Source: Poecilobothrus nobilitatus
Lineage: Eukaryota > Arthropoda > Insecta > Diptera > Dolichopodidae
Reading direction: 5' to 3'
Assembly: GCA_947095535.1 (NCBI GenBank)
Contig: OX352774.1
Location: forward strand, 218,600,965 to 218,664,964
DNA length: 64,000 bases
Below, one piece after another: positions 10,802 through 23,588 of the stretch. Numbering within the stretch: position 1 is the stretch's first letter; the number at the start of each line of letters is the position of its first letter. The notes under the pieces were generated by a model, which searched no databases, was not told the DNA's origin, and was given only the letters and a program-made list of their open reading frames with translations. A program made the position numbers and the translations under genes.

Positions 10802-13800
10802 CAAATAACACGATTGTGATCGAATGTAATTTTTAAAAAAATTACAAATATTGTTTTCCTGATGGCATATTTTTGTAAGAATGTTTGTTTAATTATAAAT
10901 TAAGTAAAATCATTCTCCTTTATATACTTAGTTATAAATGACCTAAAAAATATTTCTTATTTTTACTTTTTTTCATTCGATTTTTAAAGTTATTCTACTT
11001 TGAATATTTTATAGTATATTTATTTTAGATTCTTTTATATTCACTAAAGGACTCTCAATTATTATGAAATTCTTCATTACATAAAATATTATTTTTTCTG
11101 AAAATTATGTTCTAGGCCTTTTCAACGTTTCAGATTCATAAACGATTTCCATTTAATATTACGATTCTAGGATTCTCTAATTTGTTTGTTATCAGTCATA
11201 AAATTGAATAGAAATTCTTAAAATTCTTAGAAAATAATTAAATCGTGCCGTTACATAAAAGTAATTAATAGGTAGCGTAAAACTGACAGTCATTATTTTA
11301 ACCTAATTTAAATCTTTTAAGGCAAGGTTAATATCAAACCAATGTAATACAATATAAATTTTTCCACCGAAATTAACACGAGACATCTGATGCTAAAATT
11401 AAAGGCGGAAATAAATAAGAACAGTAGACGTTAATTTCTGTTTAGACTGGGGGTAAGAATTGAAGACCGTATTACAAGTGCATGCCAAAATAATTTCTAA
11501 GTAGATGAACCTTAAGAGAGAAATACTGCGAAAACTTCTCCAAAATAACTGTGCTCGATCAAGAAAATATTTTTCGATCCTGCAATGGTGTGAACTTCAA
11601 TCACATTAATAAGCAGTGGTGCACAGACAGTCGAAATGCCTAAGCAAAAAAATAAATAAAAACAACCACAAATGTATGAGATAACTGTGTTGCGAAAAGT
11701 ATCTTTTAAAAAATGCCCGCTATACTGTGTTGTAGCACTTACACAATATACTTAAAACAGTTCGTTCATGATTTTGAAACAGTTGTAGCAGACCGATTTT
11801 TAACAGAAGGACATTTCAATAAAAATTTACCAACTTATCAACTATAAAATCTCATTTTAGATAATTTTTTGTTTCAAATGCAAAAAGTAATTATGAAAAG
11901 AAAATTTTGGATTGTCTTTTCTTTGATTGTTTAATTTAATTTGTAAATTTTTAGATTTTTAATTAGCTTAATCCAATTATTTCAATTCTTTAATTCTGAC
12001 TTTATTCAGTAGATAGTTATACTCAATTAAATTGTATCATAAATTGAATCTTAATTTTCTAAAAAAAATATTATATAGTAAATAAAAGTATCTGGTATTC
12101 TTTATTCAATTATTCGAAGATAACTGGTGAACAAACTGCCGAATTTTTGGATCATTTAAATTCAATTAAATTAACTTCATTTTATTCAGGTATTTGCAAC
12201 ATTTAAATATAGAATAATATTTAGAACATAAATTCATTTTTTCTTTTTTTACCAATTGATATTTTATACATTTTCAGTGTTTTTTAAATCTTTTTAATAC
12301 TTCCAAGCAAATAAACTGTAAATGTAATCTGAATTCTGAAGAAAAGTTAAAATTATCTTAAAGAAAATGTAAAAATAACCAGAATTTATCTACAAACTCT
12401 TCTTTTTTTTTTTTAAGTTTCTCAAATCTATTTCAAGTTCATTTTGTTTGCAATTTTCCTTTTTGTTTTTTTTTTTTAGTTTATTTCAACAGTGACTGTC
12501 TAATAGATAAACGAAAAAATAATGGGTGTTGGTTGCAAAAAGTATTCAATACAACTAAAATGTATTTTTCTTTTTCTTTATTTAAAATTTTGAATATGTT
12601 ACAGAAATTTACAGTGCAAAAAAAAAATCTTAAGAATGCAAAAAAAATGATTTTGATAATTAAGGACAAAATTCTAAGAAATGTAAAAATTAATTTTAGT
12701 ACCGTAACTTGTGATTAGATTGACCGTTTGCTGGGAAGTTTGATCGGTTTCTTAAATTCAATATAACATATTGGGTGTACAGGAAGATAATTTTTTTTTA
12801 TTTCATGTGATTTTTTTATGCATGTGCTTGAAATTAATATGTTTTCGCTCAAAAACGTATAGTAGATTGTCGTATTAATGCTATAAAATGAAGGGAAGTC
12901 ACCGTTATTCTCTGGATGATTGTATCCAAAAATCAAAATATTTAAGGTGCCCAAGGATATGTTATGGTAAAAAAAAATGGTTTTAGTGAGATAAAATGAA
13001 AAATTATAGAAAAAACACAAAACAAAGGAAAACTTGGGATGAATTTGACCACGGGCTACAGTTTTTTTTAAAAGCTATTAAGCTAAGTATTTTCTTTTAA
13101 CATTTGCTGCAATAAAATACCAAGAAAATAAGGTTTTTATGTAAGGCGTAGAGATATTTTAAATTAAATTGAAATATAACATTTTATTTCCTCTTATTTT
13201 CAATGGTTCGTAGAATCTAAAACCATATTAAATATATTTTTTAAAGCAAAATTTGTAAACTTCTACTAATTAATCCATTAAAAATAATAATTCAAGGGAT
13301 CCTGTTCTTTATTGTTATAATTAACAATATGTAAAGAACTTTAACATTTTAAATTCTGATGGGCTTATGTTTAAATACCCAAAATGATTTTTGTATGGTT
13401 GTAAGATTATACGATTTCAACACTTGAAGATTACGTAAAATCTATTAGGAAGAGGAAGAGGAATAAATTACAGAAATCCAGTATAATATTGCAAGTACTT
13501 CTACATTACAAGAATAACAATAAAGAGATGGATAATTTCGGATTTTAATGTCGAGTCTTTTATTTTTAAATATTTGGTACATTTTATACACTTTTTTCTA
13601 TTATTGAAATTTGGTAGCTTGCCGAGGTTTATCTCAAAATTAGACTTTCTTAAAAGGTGTCACGACATAGGACAATTATTGCATGCAGGATAATAATTTT
13701 TCAACATTAAGATTTTGTTTACGATGTATTTGTTAGATTTTAAATCAATATAAATTTCATTGCTGCTTGACAACCAAACTGATACAATGAATACCTTAAC

Positions 13801-15275
13801 TGCTAATACCAGATTTGAGAGGAGCTTTTTTAGAAAGATAAGCGAAAATTTTGAAATAGTGTTTTTGTTAAAACAGTAGTCAATAAGGCAGCAACTCTCA
13901 AAGTTTATATTCTTACAATTATGCACAAATAATTCCCACAATTTTTTCTATAAAATTGCAACCAAAAAAACCAACCAATTCCTACCAATCTTCAAAAAAT
14001 AATTCAAATAAGAATTTTTGGTGAAATATTCAAACTCTTATATCTAGCTATAAAAAAAACTCCTTAAAATAATATGAAAAACTGTATTTTTGATCAAAAA
14101 ATGGTTTTAAATAGTTTTATATTTTTTTCAAAATAATTTACAAATTTTTTTTTTTTTTTTTTTGTTAGTTTAGTTCTTTTTTTTTTTTTTAACTAGATAA
14201 ATCTTAAGTTTTCAACATATTTTCTTTTTTTGGTCTTCTTTTGTTATCTGGTACTTTCTTGTTAGTTTCATCTTTCATTTTTATTTTTTTGTAAGAAAAT
14301 GTTTTTCTTTAGAAGCCCGAAGAAAGAAGTTTACATTAGTTCGTTGTGGTCAATAAATTCTTTTTCTTTGGCCATTTGGTCTTATGATTTTTTTTTTTTG
14401 TTTTTTTTTTAAATTTTACATCTCTTTCGCTCCTTTTTATCTTTTTTTCTTTTTCTGTTTTATTTTTACTGTGAGAGATTGGAAGGATCTTTGCATCTTA
14501 AGGATTTTTTCAAATTTTACTTAACAAAATAGAAACTTAACGACGTGGAAAGTTTCATAAAGTTTATGCATGAAATTTATTTTTAAGAAAAAGAAAAATA
14601 AAAACAAAACAGCAGAAAAAATTTTAAAAAAAATTAAAAATAAAAAAAATTTTTTTTTACTTTTAAGTAAAAATTGAAAAAAATAAAATAAAATAAAAGA
14701 TAATAAAGGGAAAAGTCAAATGAATAATGGTCTGGTCTATGATTAATAGAATGGAGTTTTATGAGCAATGCGTAGTTGTAAATCATTAAAAATAATTTTT
14801 AACTTTTCAAAAGATTCTAAAAGTTTTTGTTGTATCTGTATATAGTAGCTCTTATTTAAACTTCATTAAAAAAATAAAACAAAACCAAAAAGAAAATTTT
14901 GATGTCAAATACTTGAAGATGATCTTTTTTTTTCTTTTACTCTGACTTTTAAAATACAAATAAAAAAGTTCTTGTTCATTATTTTACACTTTATCATGGA
15001 CATGGATATAGTATCTGTATGTACGGGTAGAGGAGGAATAAATTAAATTGCTTTGTCAACACTAAATATAATTAAAATAAAGGTGACTTTTTGTTTCTTT
15101 TTTTTTTTTTTTTAACATTTGAAACTTTTAAAATAGGTGTTACAAAACTTTGTAAATAATTTTTAAAATTTTTTTTTTTAATTTAAAAAATCTGTAGAGC
15201 GAAACTATTTTTATTAATATAAAAAAGTTCATATTTTATAAATTATTATTTTTATGCTTTAATTTTTTTGTTTTT
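10802..15275. other. Gene-free A/T-rich DNA with two unassigned mixed-composition islands
   Basis: Most is simple A/T sequence with T runs near 12404, 12467, 14146, 14180 and 14390. The stretch 11380-11660 is less A/T-rich and may be decayed former coding sequence; I could not name it. An ORF of 93 codons at 13660-13941 (minus) and one of 101 codons at 12715-13020 (minus) lack recognisable motifs. They are not called as genes. Confidence 0.55.
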
Positions 15276-16100
15276 AGCACATTTCCAAAAAAATTTTGAA
15301 AAAATGTGCTTATTAGTTTCACTCTGTCCGTCCGTCCGTCCGTCCGTCTGTTTACAAAACTTCTACACCGTTAAAGATAGAGAAAAAAATTTTTAACCAT
15401 AGGTAGGTCTCATAAAAAAAATTATTTTGTGGAACAACTTTTTCATGTAGCCCCCCCCATTACGGAGCTACAGCCCCTCAAACTTTGAAAAAGCCCTATT
15501 TTTAAATGCATATATCTTATGTTCTGCTTAAGATTTTTTCAATCTGAAAACGTCATTCGACAGGTATTTCTTTTATCTTTGTAAATTAATATCAAAATTA
15601 TACAATTTTTTTAAATTTAGTATTTAAATTTACCGTTATGTGAAAACCACATTTTGCATGAAATTTCTTTTTTCATAACTCCGGCACCCCTTTAGATAGG
15701 AACCTGAAATTCTGAGACAAGAAAGAACTTTTAGAATTAGTATAAGTTTCCTCAGAAAATTTTTTGGTAACACCCCCCTTTTAAGAGTTATTACGCCTCA
15801 AAAATTGAAAATTTGCTATTTTTAGACACCTGTAACTTAGGCACCTGTACAAATTTTTCTTCGGCAAGACATGAAAATTAAAGGTTCAATAATATATTTT
15901 TACGTGTGTTAACGGCTCTTCTTAGTTATATAGGATTCCGGACTTACGGCCCCTCAAAATTTAAAAAATGTCCTATTTTCACATTTTTTCTTATTACATG
16001 AAATTTTCAAATTTTTGTGTAAGTCATACTTCTAAACAGTTTGTATTGAGTTTTGGAAATGTGCGCTTTTAAAAACCGTTGGTTTACATTCTACCTTGTT
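15276..16100 (+). mobile_element. G-type (GTCC) non-autonomous element, copy 1, single internal unit
   Basis: The 5' end is a hairpin, AGCACAT...ATGTGCT, directly followed by TTAGTTTCACTCT and (GTCC)5 GTCT at 15326-15349. The 5' AGCACATTTCCAAAA is inverted at the 3' end as TTTTGGAAATGTGCGC (about 16051-16066). That is followed by AAACCGTTGGTTT and a CTACCTTGTT terminus. The body carries GGTAGGTCTCAT, TTACGGAGCTACAGC and ACCGTTATGTGAAAACC (once, at 15632). Total 825 bp. It has no coding capacity. Three more copies lie in the window (16722, 47348, 52459). Confidence 0.85.
15326..15349 (+). repeat. (GTCC)5 GTCT proto-microsatellite in G copy 1
   Basis: Five perfect GTCC units and one GTCT. The other copies carry 1 (16722 element), 8 (47348 element) and 7 (52459 element) units at the same position, so the array length changes between copies. 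Confidence 0.95.
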
Positions 16101-16721
16101 ATTTCTCATTTTTATATTGTCATTATTGGTTTATTAAAAAAATTTTAAAAGTTAAAAAAAGAAATTTATAATGATAAAATCAAGGCCTTCATTTTACTTG
16201 AAAAAGAAAGAATTACTACAAACGTCAAAATATTTAGAAATCTCTAAATATTTAGCCATTTAGGCATAAAACTGCATCAAAGAAAATCATGTTGAGGCCA
16301 TGTACGTATAAAAGGTATATTATAGATTAAAGAAATAAAACAATTTTGAGAACTCTCTATCTTATCAAGTTTAAATTTTTCTCTTGGTTTATAGGACACC
16401 TGTTTGAAAAGATTGTGCGAAAATATGCAATAAATATTTACTTTAGATAAGGCATAATCATTCAATTAATTTCAATGAAAAACTTTAATTAGTTTTTAAT
16501 AACTTCATTCGAAATTTTATTATAAAATAGAAATTTTATTATAAATTGCATTAACTATCTCATAAAAATATTAAAATATTTTCTTGTACCATTCTATGAT
16601 TAGTATTTTCTGAATACAAAGCTGAAATAAGACCTAATCGACTTTATTTTTACTTTGAAATAGTAAGAAGGCCAAATTTAGAATGAGAAATAACAATCTC
16701 GGCTTTAATATCGCTTCAAAA
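16101..16721. other. Gene-free spacer between two G-type elements
   Basis: A/T-rich. The 62-codon ORF at 16277-16465 (minus) has no recognisable motif. The two flanking G elements lie in the same orientation. Confidence 0.6.
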
Positions 16722-17705
16722 AGATGTGCCTATTAGTTTCACTCTGTCCGTCTGTTTAAAAACTTTTACACCGTCAAAGATGGGGAAAAATAATTTTAAC
16801 CATGGGTAGGTCTCATAAAAAAATTAATGTTGTAGAAGAATTACCGAGCTACAGCCCATCAAACTTTGAAAAATACCTATTCTTAAATGCGTATATTTTG
16901 TGTTCTACTTGTTATTTTTTCAATCTGAAAACGTCATTCGACCGAAATTGACCTTTATAAATCAATATCAAAATTATATATATTTTTTTAAATTTAGTAT
17001 TTAAATTTACAGTTATATGAAAACCAAATTTTGTCTGATATTTATACTTTCGTAACTCCGGCATGCGTTTAGATAGAGAGTTGAAATTTTGAGGGAAGAA
17101 AGAACTTCTAGAATTAGTATGAGTTTCTTCAGAAATTTTTTTTTGCCTGTTTGTGAGCTATTAGGGCTCAAAAATTGAAAATTTGTTAATTTTAAATACC
17201 TGTAACTTGGACACCCGTACATATTTTTCTTTGGCAAGACATAAAAATTAAAGCACCATTAATATATTTTTACGTGTGTTAATGTTTTTTTTTTAATTTG
17301 AGATTTATTTTGAAATTTTGAGATAAGAAAGAAATTAGAATTAATATAAGTTTAAAATAAATGTATTTATCACCCCCTGTTTAAGACCTATTAGGGCTCA
17401 AAAATTGAAAATATGGTATTTTTAGATACCCGTACAAAAATTTGGTACAAAACTTCAGCATGGTATAAAAATTAGGTAATATAAAATGTAGTAATATATT
17501 TCTTCGTGTATTAACGTGAATTTCTTAGTTATATAGGGTTCCGAATTTATAGCCCCTCAAAATTGCCAAAAAAAAGTCCTATTTTCACATTTTTTCAAAA
17601 TATGATATTTTCAAATTTTGTTGCAGGTCACAATTCTAAAGAGTTTGTATTATCTTTTGGAAATATACGCTTTTAAAAACCGTTGGTTTACATTCTGCCT
17701 TGTTT
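16722..17705 (+). mobile_element. G-type (GTCC) element, copy 2, older and internally deleted
   Basis: It begins part-way into the 5' hairpin (GATGTGCC), then TTAGTTTCACTCT and only one GTCC before GTCTG. The body blocks GGTAGGTCTCAT and CCGAGCTACAGCC are present. The ACCGTTATGTGAAAACC block is decayed to an AGTTATATGAAAACC form, and a second partial repeat of the internal unit follows from about 17280 with a large deletion. The 3' end AAACCGTTGGTTTACATTC and CTGCCTTGTT is intact. It is more diverged than copies 1, 3 and 4. Confidence 0.8.
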
Positions 17706-19518
17706 TTATCTGCAATCAAGTCAAAACAATTAAAAACAAAATAATTACTAAATTGATCAATTGAAAATACATACATGTAATTTACGTAATAAAATCTTTT
17801 TATGCAATATCATAACTATTAAAAAAAAACTTAAAATCATTTAACGATTTCAATTAAAATTCAAATCATAAACATTTAATTCTTCGATTGTTTTACAAAT
17901 TAATATCCCTCTTACATAAAACAAAAAAAAGAAACAACAAAAGCAAAAAAACAAAATTATAAAAAAAAGTAAACACATATTTTAAGGTAATAATAATTCA
18001 TTGAAATATTTATTTTACATAAATATAGGCGTAAAACCGTTCAGATTACAAAATGAATTACAAAAATAATTCAATTTAATATCCGTACATTGATTCCTTT
18101 TATAATTCATTTCAAATGAAACTTTTTTCTTTTGTATGTGAATTTATATTTTATTAGTTTTATTATGATTTTCTTCTTATATTTTTGTTTTTTTTTGCAC
18201 TTTGAGAAAATTATTGCAAACATATTTATTTTGTATTAAAAAATATTCAAATCAGCAACAATAATTTTTATAAAAGCCATTATCAATGTTAACAACACCT
18301 GTGCTTACAGGATATATTAGCAGTAAAAAATAATAACAATAATAATAATAATACTAAAAACCAAAAAGGATAACAAAAGAAAAAAAAAAAAAAAATAAAT
18401 AAATTATCACAATAAAAGGCGAATGGCAGTCAGAACATTCAAACATGCATATATAAAATAAATAAATAAATAAATACAAAAAAAAAAAAAATAATAATAA
18501 CAAAAATTGTGTTGATAAATAACGGTTTTTATAAAAGGAGAAATTTTTATTTACAATCAGGACTTTGTTTTATTTCTTACTTTTATTTTTCTTTTATTAT
18601 TTCTAAGGCAATTGAATAGAATCTGGGCGAATGCAGGGTATAAAAAGAATTATTATAAATTATTGTGAATATTTTTATATATTATATTATATATAATTCA
18701 TATTAGGTAGCTAAATGTACATATCATAGGAAAAAAAATTTCAATTTTGACTTATTTTAGTTAAAAATAAAAGAAAAAATTGAAATAATGTAAAAATTTT
18801 TTAAACCGTTAAGCAAAAAACAAAAAAAAAAACAAAACAAATATTGTAACCTTTAAACCATACTATAGCGGTAAAAATTTTCTTTGTACCCATATCTAAT
18901 ATCTTTAAATTTATATTTTGTCTTTCTAAAAGTTTTCATAAGTTTTTGTATTTTTTGAATTACAATGATATTATTTTAATACAGATTTTTTTATCTGTAT
19001 ATATAAAGTGACATAGTCGTTGCTTTTATTTTGTGCAATACTGTACATTTAACTCTTTTCCTTATTTTAATACATCAAAATAAAGTTTCCTTTTAAAATG
19101 AATAATAAATAAATTCATAAAATGTTTATTTAATTAATTAATATGTATTTAAATTTGAGTATATAAAGAGAATTTATGAATATTTCAATATAAAGCAGGT
19201 CTATTATTGCTCACAGAGCCTTTTATATGGCAAAAACGTTGATATGATTTAAAAGAAAATTATTAATGACAGACAGTATTGGTTTAAAATTCTTCTTTCA
19301 AAAGATGACATTAGGACATACTTTTTCTTTGCTCAAACTATATTTTCACGATTCGACAAACGGGTTTGCCAACTTAATCTTCTATGAAATTTTTCCTCTA
19401 ATTCTATTTTTTCTTTTATTTCCTTTTATTTGACTGATGCCGTAGTGGTCAGGTCATATAAAAAATATGTATAGTAATTTTATGTAATTTATCTTAATAA
19501 TGTATATCGTATAAATAA
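17706..19518. other. Gene-free A/T-rich DNA
   Basis: Contains (AAT)n-like words near 18338-18356, an (AAAT)n run near 18457-18475 and several A runs. Nothing else recognised. Confidence 0.6.
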
Positions 19519-19785
19519 TTATAGCTGCGACATGGGAACTGTTTTTGACTTTATCATGCAGGAAACGGTGTTATATACTACAGCAAGTTGTAATCACCTA
19601 ATGGCTCTGACTTTGTGGTAAATAATAATAATATTAATTATTAATACTTATACCAATAATAATAGTTGCTATAGTGACAAGTGGAGTTGCCTTCAATTTT
19701 TTCTTTACGCAGAAAGGTTCTTCATACTACTGCATGTTGTAACTGTTGATGGCTATAGTCGCTGTTAGCAAAATAATAGTAATAA
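19519..19785. repeat. Dimer of a ~140-bp dispersed repeat (family S)
   Basis: Two head-to-tail units, about 19519-19640 and 19650-19785. They share ATAGCTG/ATAGTTGCTATAG, a GCAGGAAA/GCAGAAAG block, TACTACAGCA/TACTACTGCA, GTTGTAA and TGGCT words. A third single copy at 63726-63865 matches the second unit closely (AATACTTATAATAGTAG, TTGTAACTGTTGATG, TGTTAGCAAAATA). No coding content; class unknown. Confidence 0.7.
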
Positions 19786-20092
19786 GTGAGAATCTGGCAC
19801 TACCAAAGGGGAATTCTTGGTTTTTTTTGGAGGTTTATCACCTCTTTTAGGAAAAAAAATATCCGCAATTTTTGTATTTTTTTTTTGTTATTTTGCGATG
19901 GAATGTCGAAAGATACGAATGAGGTCAATGAACGAATTCTGTTTCGTAGTGTTCGGCACCAATTTAATCCAAAACAATCATCGGTGTAAAATTATTGAAG
20001 ACTAGTTTCTTAATTTTAAGTAAAGCCAAAATTAATTGAACAGTTGTTTCTATAAATATCCTTGTGGATCATTGGAGATTTTCATCATCCCA

Positions 20093-20181
20093 CGAACAAA
20101 AATTTCTCTTTTAAGTTTAAATATTTACTTATAGTAAAAGGAATTTTTGTTCGGTATAATCGATAATCATGATGATTATCG
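20093..20181. repeat. Pair of adjacent hairpins
   Basis: The first hairpin spans 20093-20153 (61 nt). Its 5' arm begins CGAACAAAAATT and its 3' arm ends AATTTTTGTTCG, with pairing that continues inward for about 20 bp with one or two mismatches. The second lies at 20161-20181: CGATAATCA, a TGA loop, then TGATTATCG (9 bp, perfect). Only 7 nt separate them. The first has roughly pre-miRNA size, but no evidence of expression can be read from the sequence. Confidence 0.65.
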
Positions 20182-22939
20182 TGAGTTAAGACGTTATAAT
20201 GGAAATTATATTATTTTTTGTAAAATAAATATTTTTTAAAAGTCACTAAACTTATATAAAAGTAGTACAAATTGGATATTTAAACTTTTTTATGTCTTAA
20301 AAAGTTAAAATACAATTTGCAAAAGTGTAAAAAACAAAACGAACTACATAATTAATATCAACTAATTATGTATATATACATAATAACAACCACTTGCTAA
20401 TTACAAGCTTTTCTTAGTTATGATTAATTTAAATTTTCTTATAAAAACAAAAAATTTCTAAAAAAAAAATCCTGTACCCAATATACATACACATTTATAT
20501 GTGCAAATATTAAATAAGTAAGAAAATGTTAGTGGTAAAATATAATGTTAACCATCAATAACATAAAATACGCTATAAAAGGCATATGTTGGCATGTTTA
20601 ATTTTTTTTCAACGTTTTAGCATACTTAACTGTAATCTAAATTACCCGTTACTGGAGTAGTTTATTAAAGAAACTTGGAAAATTTTTTCTCTTATTTTTT
20701 CTTTCTCTTTTCTTATAACTGTACTTTTTTTTTTTATTTTCCATATTTAATACAAAAGAAGTATTTTTTATATTCTTTGTAATTTTGTTTTTTCTTCCTT
20801 TTTTTAACAACATCTAAAATAAACTTATTTTTGAGTTTATATAATGTTTTGTATTTTGTATAAAAGAAAAATAGTAAAAAAAAAAAACGAATAATGCAAA
20901 ACAAGCAAAAAATGTTTCCTGGACTAATTCCAGACACATGGTTCATATAATAATCCTTATATACATTTAAGTTTCTTTATATCCTTTAAATTTTCCTTAT
21001 TCCTAATTTTTTTTTTGGTTTTCATTCTCAGTAATTTTGCATTTAGTGATAGTGAACAGGTTTTTTTTTTTGAATCCAGTCTTAAAAAAATATAGAAAAA
21101 CACAGTTGATCTTATCAACAATAGGTAAAAGTAAAAAACTGTTAATCACAATATTTCAGTAAACAAGTTTTTATTTGATTAAGCAAAATTTATTACACTT
21201 GAAACTTATTATCCTAATTATATTATATTTAACGTTTCCATTTATATTAGATCGAGGTATTAAAAATTTTTATATATTTTATTTATTGAGGGATCTAATA
21301 ATAACTAACTACACAGCTGGAAAGAATAAAGAGTGGATATAAAAACAAGATATTCGAATCCTGTTAAAAGAAATAATATTAAAACATAATATAGTTATTG
21401 CAAAATCATATTGTATTGATTCCAACATAATATTACAGTGGCACAATTTCTTTGTAAAAAAGTTTTTTAATATATGAGAAATAAAGAAGACGGTTTTACT
21501 TTTACGGACACATACGGGCAACTTCATAACTCTTTTCTAAACTTAATATTGTCGATTCGAAATTGAAAATATGGACTTTTTTCCGAACTTTTAAAGTCAT
21601 TTTAAAAATTTTTTTTTTTAGAAAATCAAAAGTACAACATTTTTAGGCGATCCCTCAAGAGTATAATATATTGAAATCATCTTGAAAGACTAATTGAAAA
21701 ATTAAATACTTTTGAAAAATTACTGTAAAACTTGCTTTATTTATATCTTTATTTATATCTTTACTAATTTATATCTTTAGTTAAAATTTAAGATTATGTA
21801 AATTTTCTAGTAGTTTCTTTTCTATAAATGATATCAAGACAAAAAATAATTCAAGACCCGTGACTTTATTATTATGAAAGGAGAAGGAAGTGATAAATTT
21901 TTAAACAGCATCGGCTGTAAAATATAATCTAAATCTATAGTACCAAATTACCGGTTATAATAATAGCCTAATATAGTATAATATAATACTTTTTATAATA
22001 TAAAGATACTATTATTTTTTAAATCATTCTTAATTAAAATATAAAAGTTCTAACAACTGAATTACATAAAATTGATTTAACATGTAGTATTTATTATATT
22101 ATAATCGTTATTTATATATCATTAAATTTTGGTTAACCAGTTTAAATAATTAATATTTTATTTTTCCAGTTATAAATAACTCGAAAAAATTTCGAGATCT
22201 ATATCATTAGGATGTTCCATCATAATACTATATTATTAATTATATAAAGTTGCATTATTTATCATATGGATATGACTTTAACGGGGTTTAAATCCTAATC
22301 CTTTCGATTGAAAACCGATGACTATTGGTCAAATTATCTATTAAGAGAATTCAAATTCATTCATTCATTTAATGTATATGAATAGATACATTTTTCTCCC
22401 ATTACTTTTGCATTATAAATTGAGAATAAAATTTGTAATGTCAATTACAAATATAAATAGATTTAACAGAAAATTACAAAAAAAAAAAAATGCTAATACT
22501 AATGCTGTTATAATTTAATGTAATGTTAATGCAATAACATTATATTGATTCCATCTGTCAAACCAGTTTATCATTGATAAAATTATTATTAGGTGTCCAA
22601 TTCCATAGCATTTTTTTACAGCTATAATATGATGGGATTTCAAAATAATATTAAAGCTATTTATGTGGTCAGGATATTATTATTATAATACGTGCGAATA
22701 TAAAAATAAAAAGCATAATAAGCATAAAAAATATTACGATTATTAAAACAAAAAGAAAAATGTTATGGAAACATCAGAAAGTGAGAAAATGTTATGTATC
22801 TAGTTTTGTCTATTAAAAAACAATTTTAGTGGAGTTTAACTTAAAAGGTGTATTAACAAAAGTAAAATAAATTGTGTATTTAAACCTGACTTAAAAAGCT
22901 TTAATTTTTTTTCAAAAAAACGAGTGAAGATTCAAAAAA
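20182..22939. other. Gene-free A/T-rich DNA
   Basis: ORFs at 20734-20946 and 21309-21527 (both minus) show no domain or motif. T or A runs occur near 20730, 20879, 21061 and 22480. Confidence 0.55.
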
Positions 22940-23496
22940 GAGTGCAGTACAGTAGACTGTGTCATACCCGTATGATACCTCGAGGATACCCGTATGAATG
23001 TAATATATCCTGTTTCTATAAAACTTGATCATCTTTTAAAAACATTCAGATGTTTTAGTACCGAACTACAGAGATATATTTATGAAAATTGTGGAGTTGT
23101 ATGACAGCTACCCGAATCTATTGCACCATCACAACCAAATTTTATAAAAGTTATTGTCCTAAAACTTGATCATATTTGGTAAAATTTCAGACCCTTAGCT
23201 GCATTAAACTCCAAGAGGTGCAAAAAGCCTGAACCTACTCCTCTAGTCTAACCAAATTTTACAGAAGTTGTTAGCATGCAATTTGACATCTTTTTACAAA
23301 ATTTAAGCCTCCTAGCTCCTTTAGTGTTTGAGTTATCATGCAGAAGAACAGACAGACGTACATGGCTTAATCGACTCAGAATTCAATTCTGAACCGATAC
23401 GTACCATTGAGTGTATAACTAATTTGACTCCTTTAAAGTGTCACAAACGTATTGGAAAATTTAGTATACCCTTGAACATATGTTCATACGGGTATA
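22940..23496 (-). mobile_element. D-type non-autonomous element, copy 2
   Basis: Close relative of the element at 9976. The plus strand shows the shared AGTGCAGTA terminus, GTCATACCCGTATGATACC, the ATATATCCTGTTTCTA block and ACTTGATCATC repeats. The microsatellite core is reduced (AGAACAGACAGACGTAC) and is followed by CATGGCTTAATC. The TATACCC...GGGTATA hairpin is at 23465-23496, and its loop contains the perfect palindrome TGAACATATGTTCA. It is shorter than copy 1 because it has fewer internal repeats. Confidence 0.8.
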
Positions 23497-23588
23497 AAAA
23501 TAAAATGAATCAAAAATTAATTAATGAATGCAACATAATAATGACTAAACAAAAGCGCCGTGTACATCTTAAATTATTATGTTGAACA

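Noticed and set aside
10648..10836. ORF shared with the ORF at 23328-23585 (TDVHGL... CHKR.GKF)
   Set aside because: Both lie inside D-type elements, antisense to the element's hairpin-first orientation. The shared residues follow from DNA identity, including the microsatellite core.
13660..13941. 93-codon minus-strand ORF as a decayed hAT-type transposase C-terminus
   Set aside because: Composition looked more protein-like than its neighbours, but I could not match the expected conserved residues.
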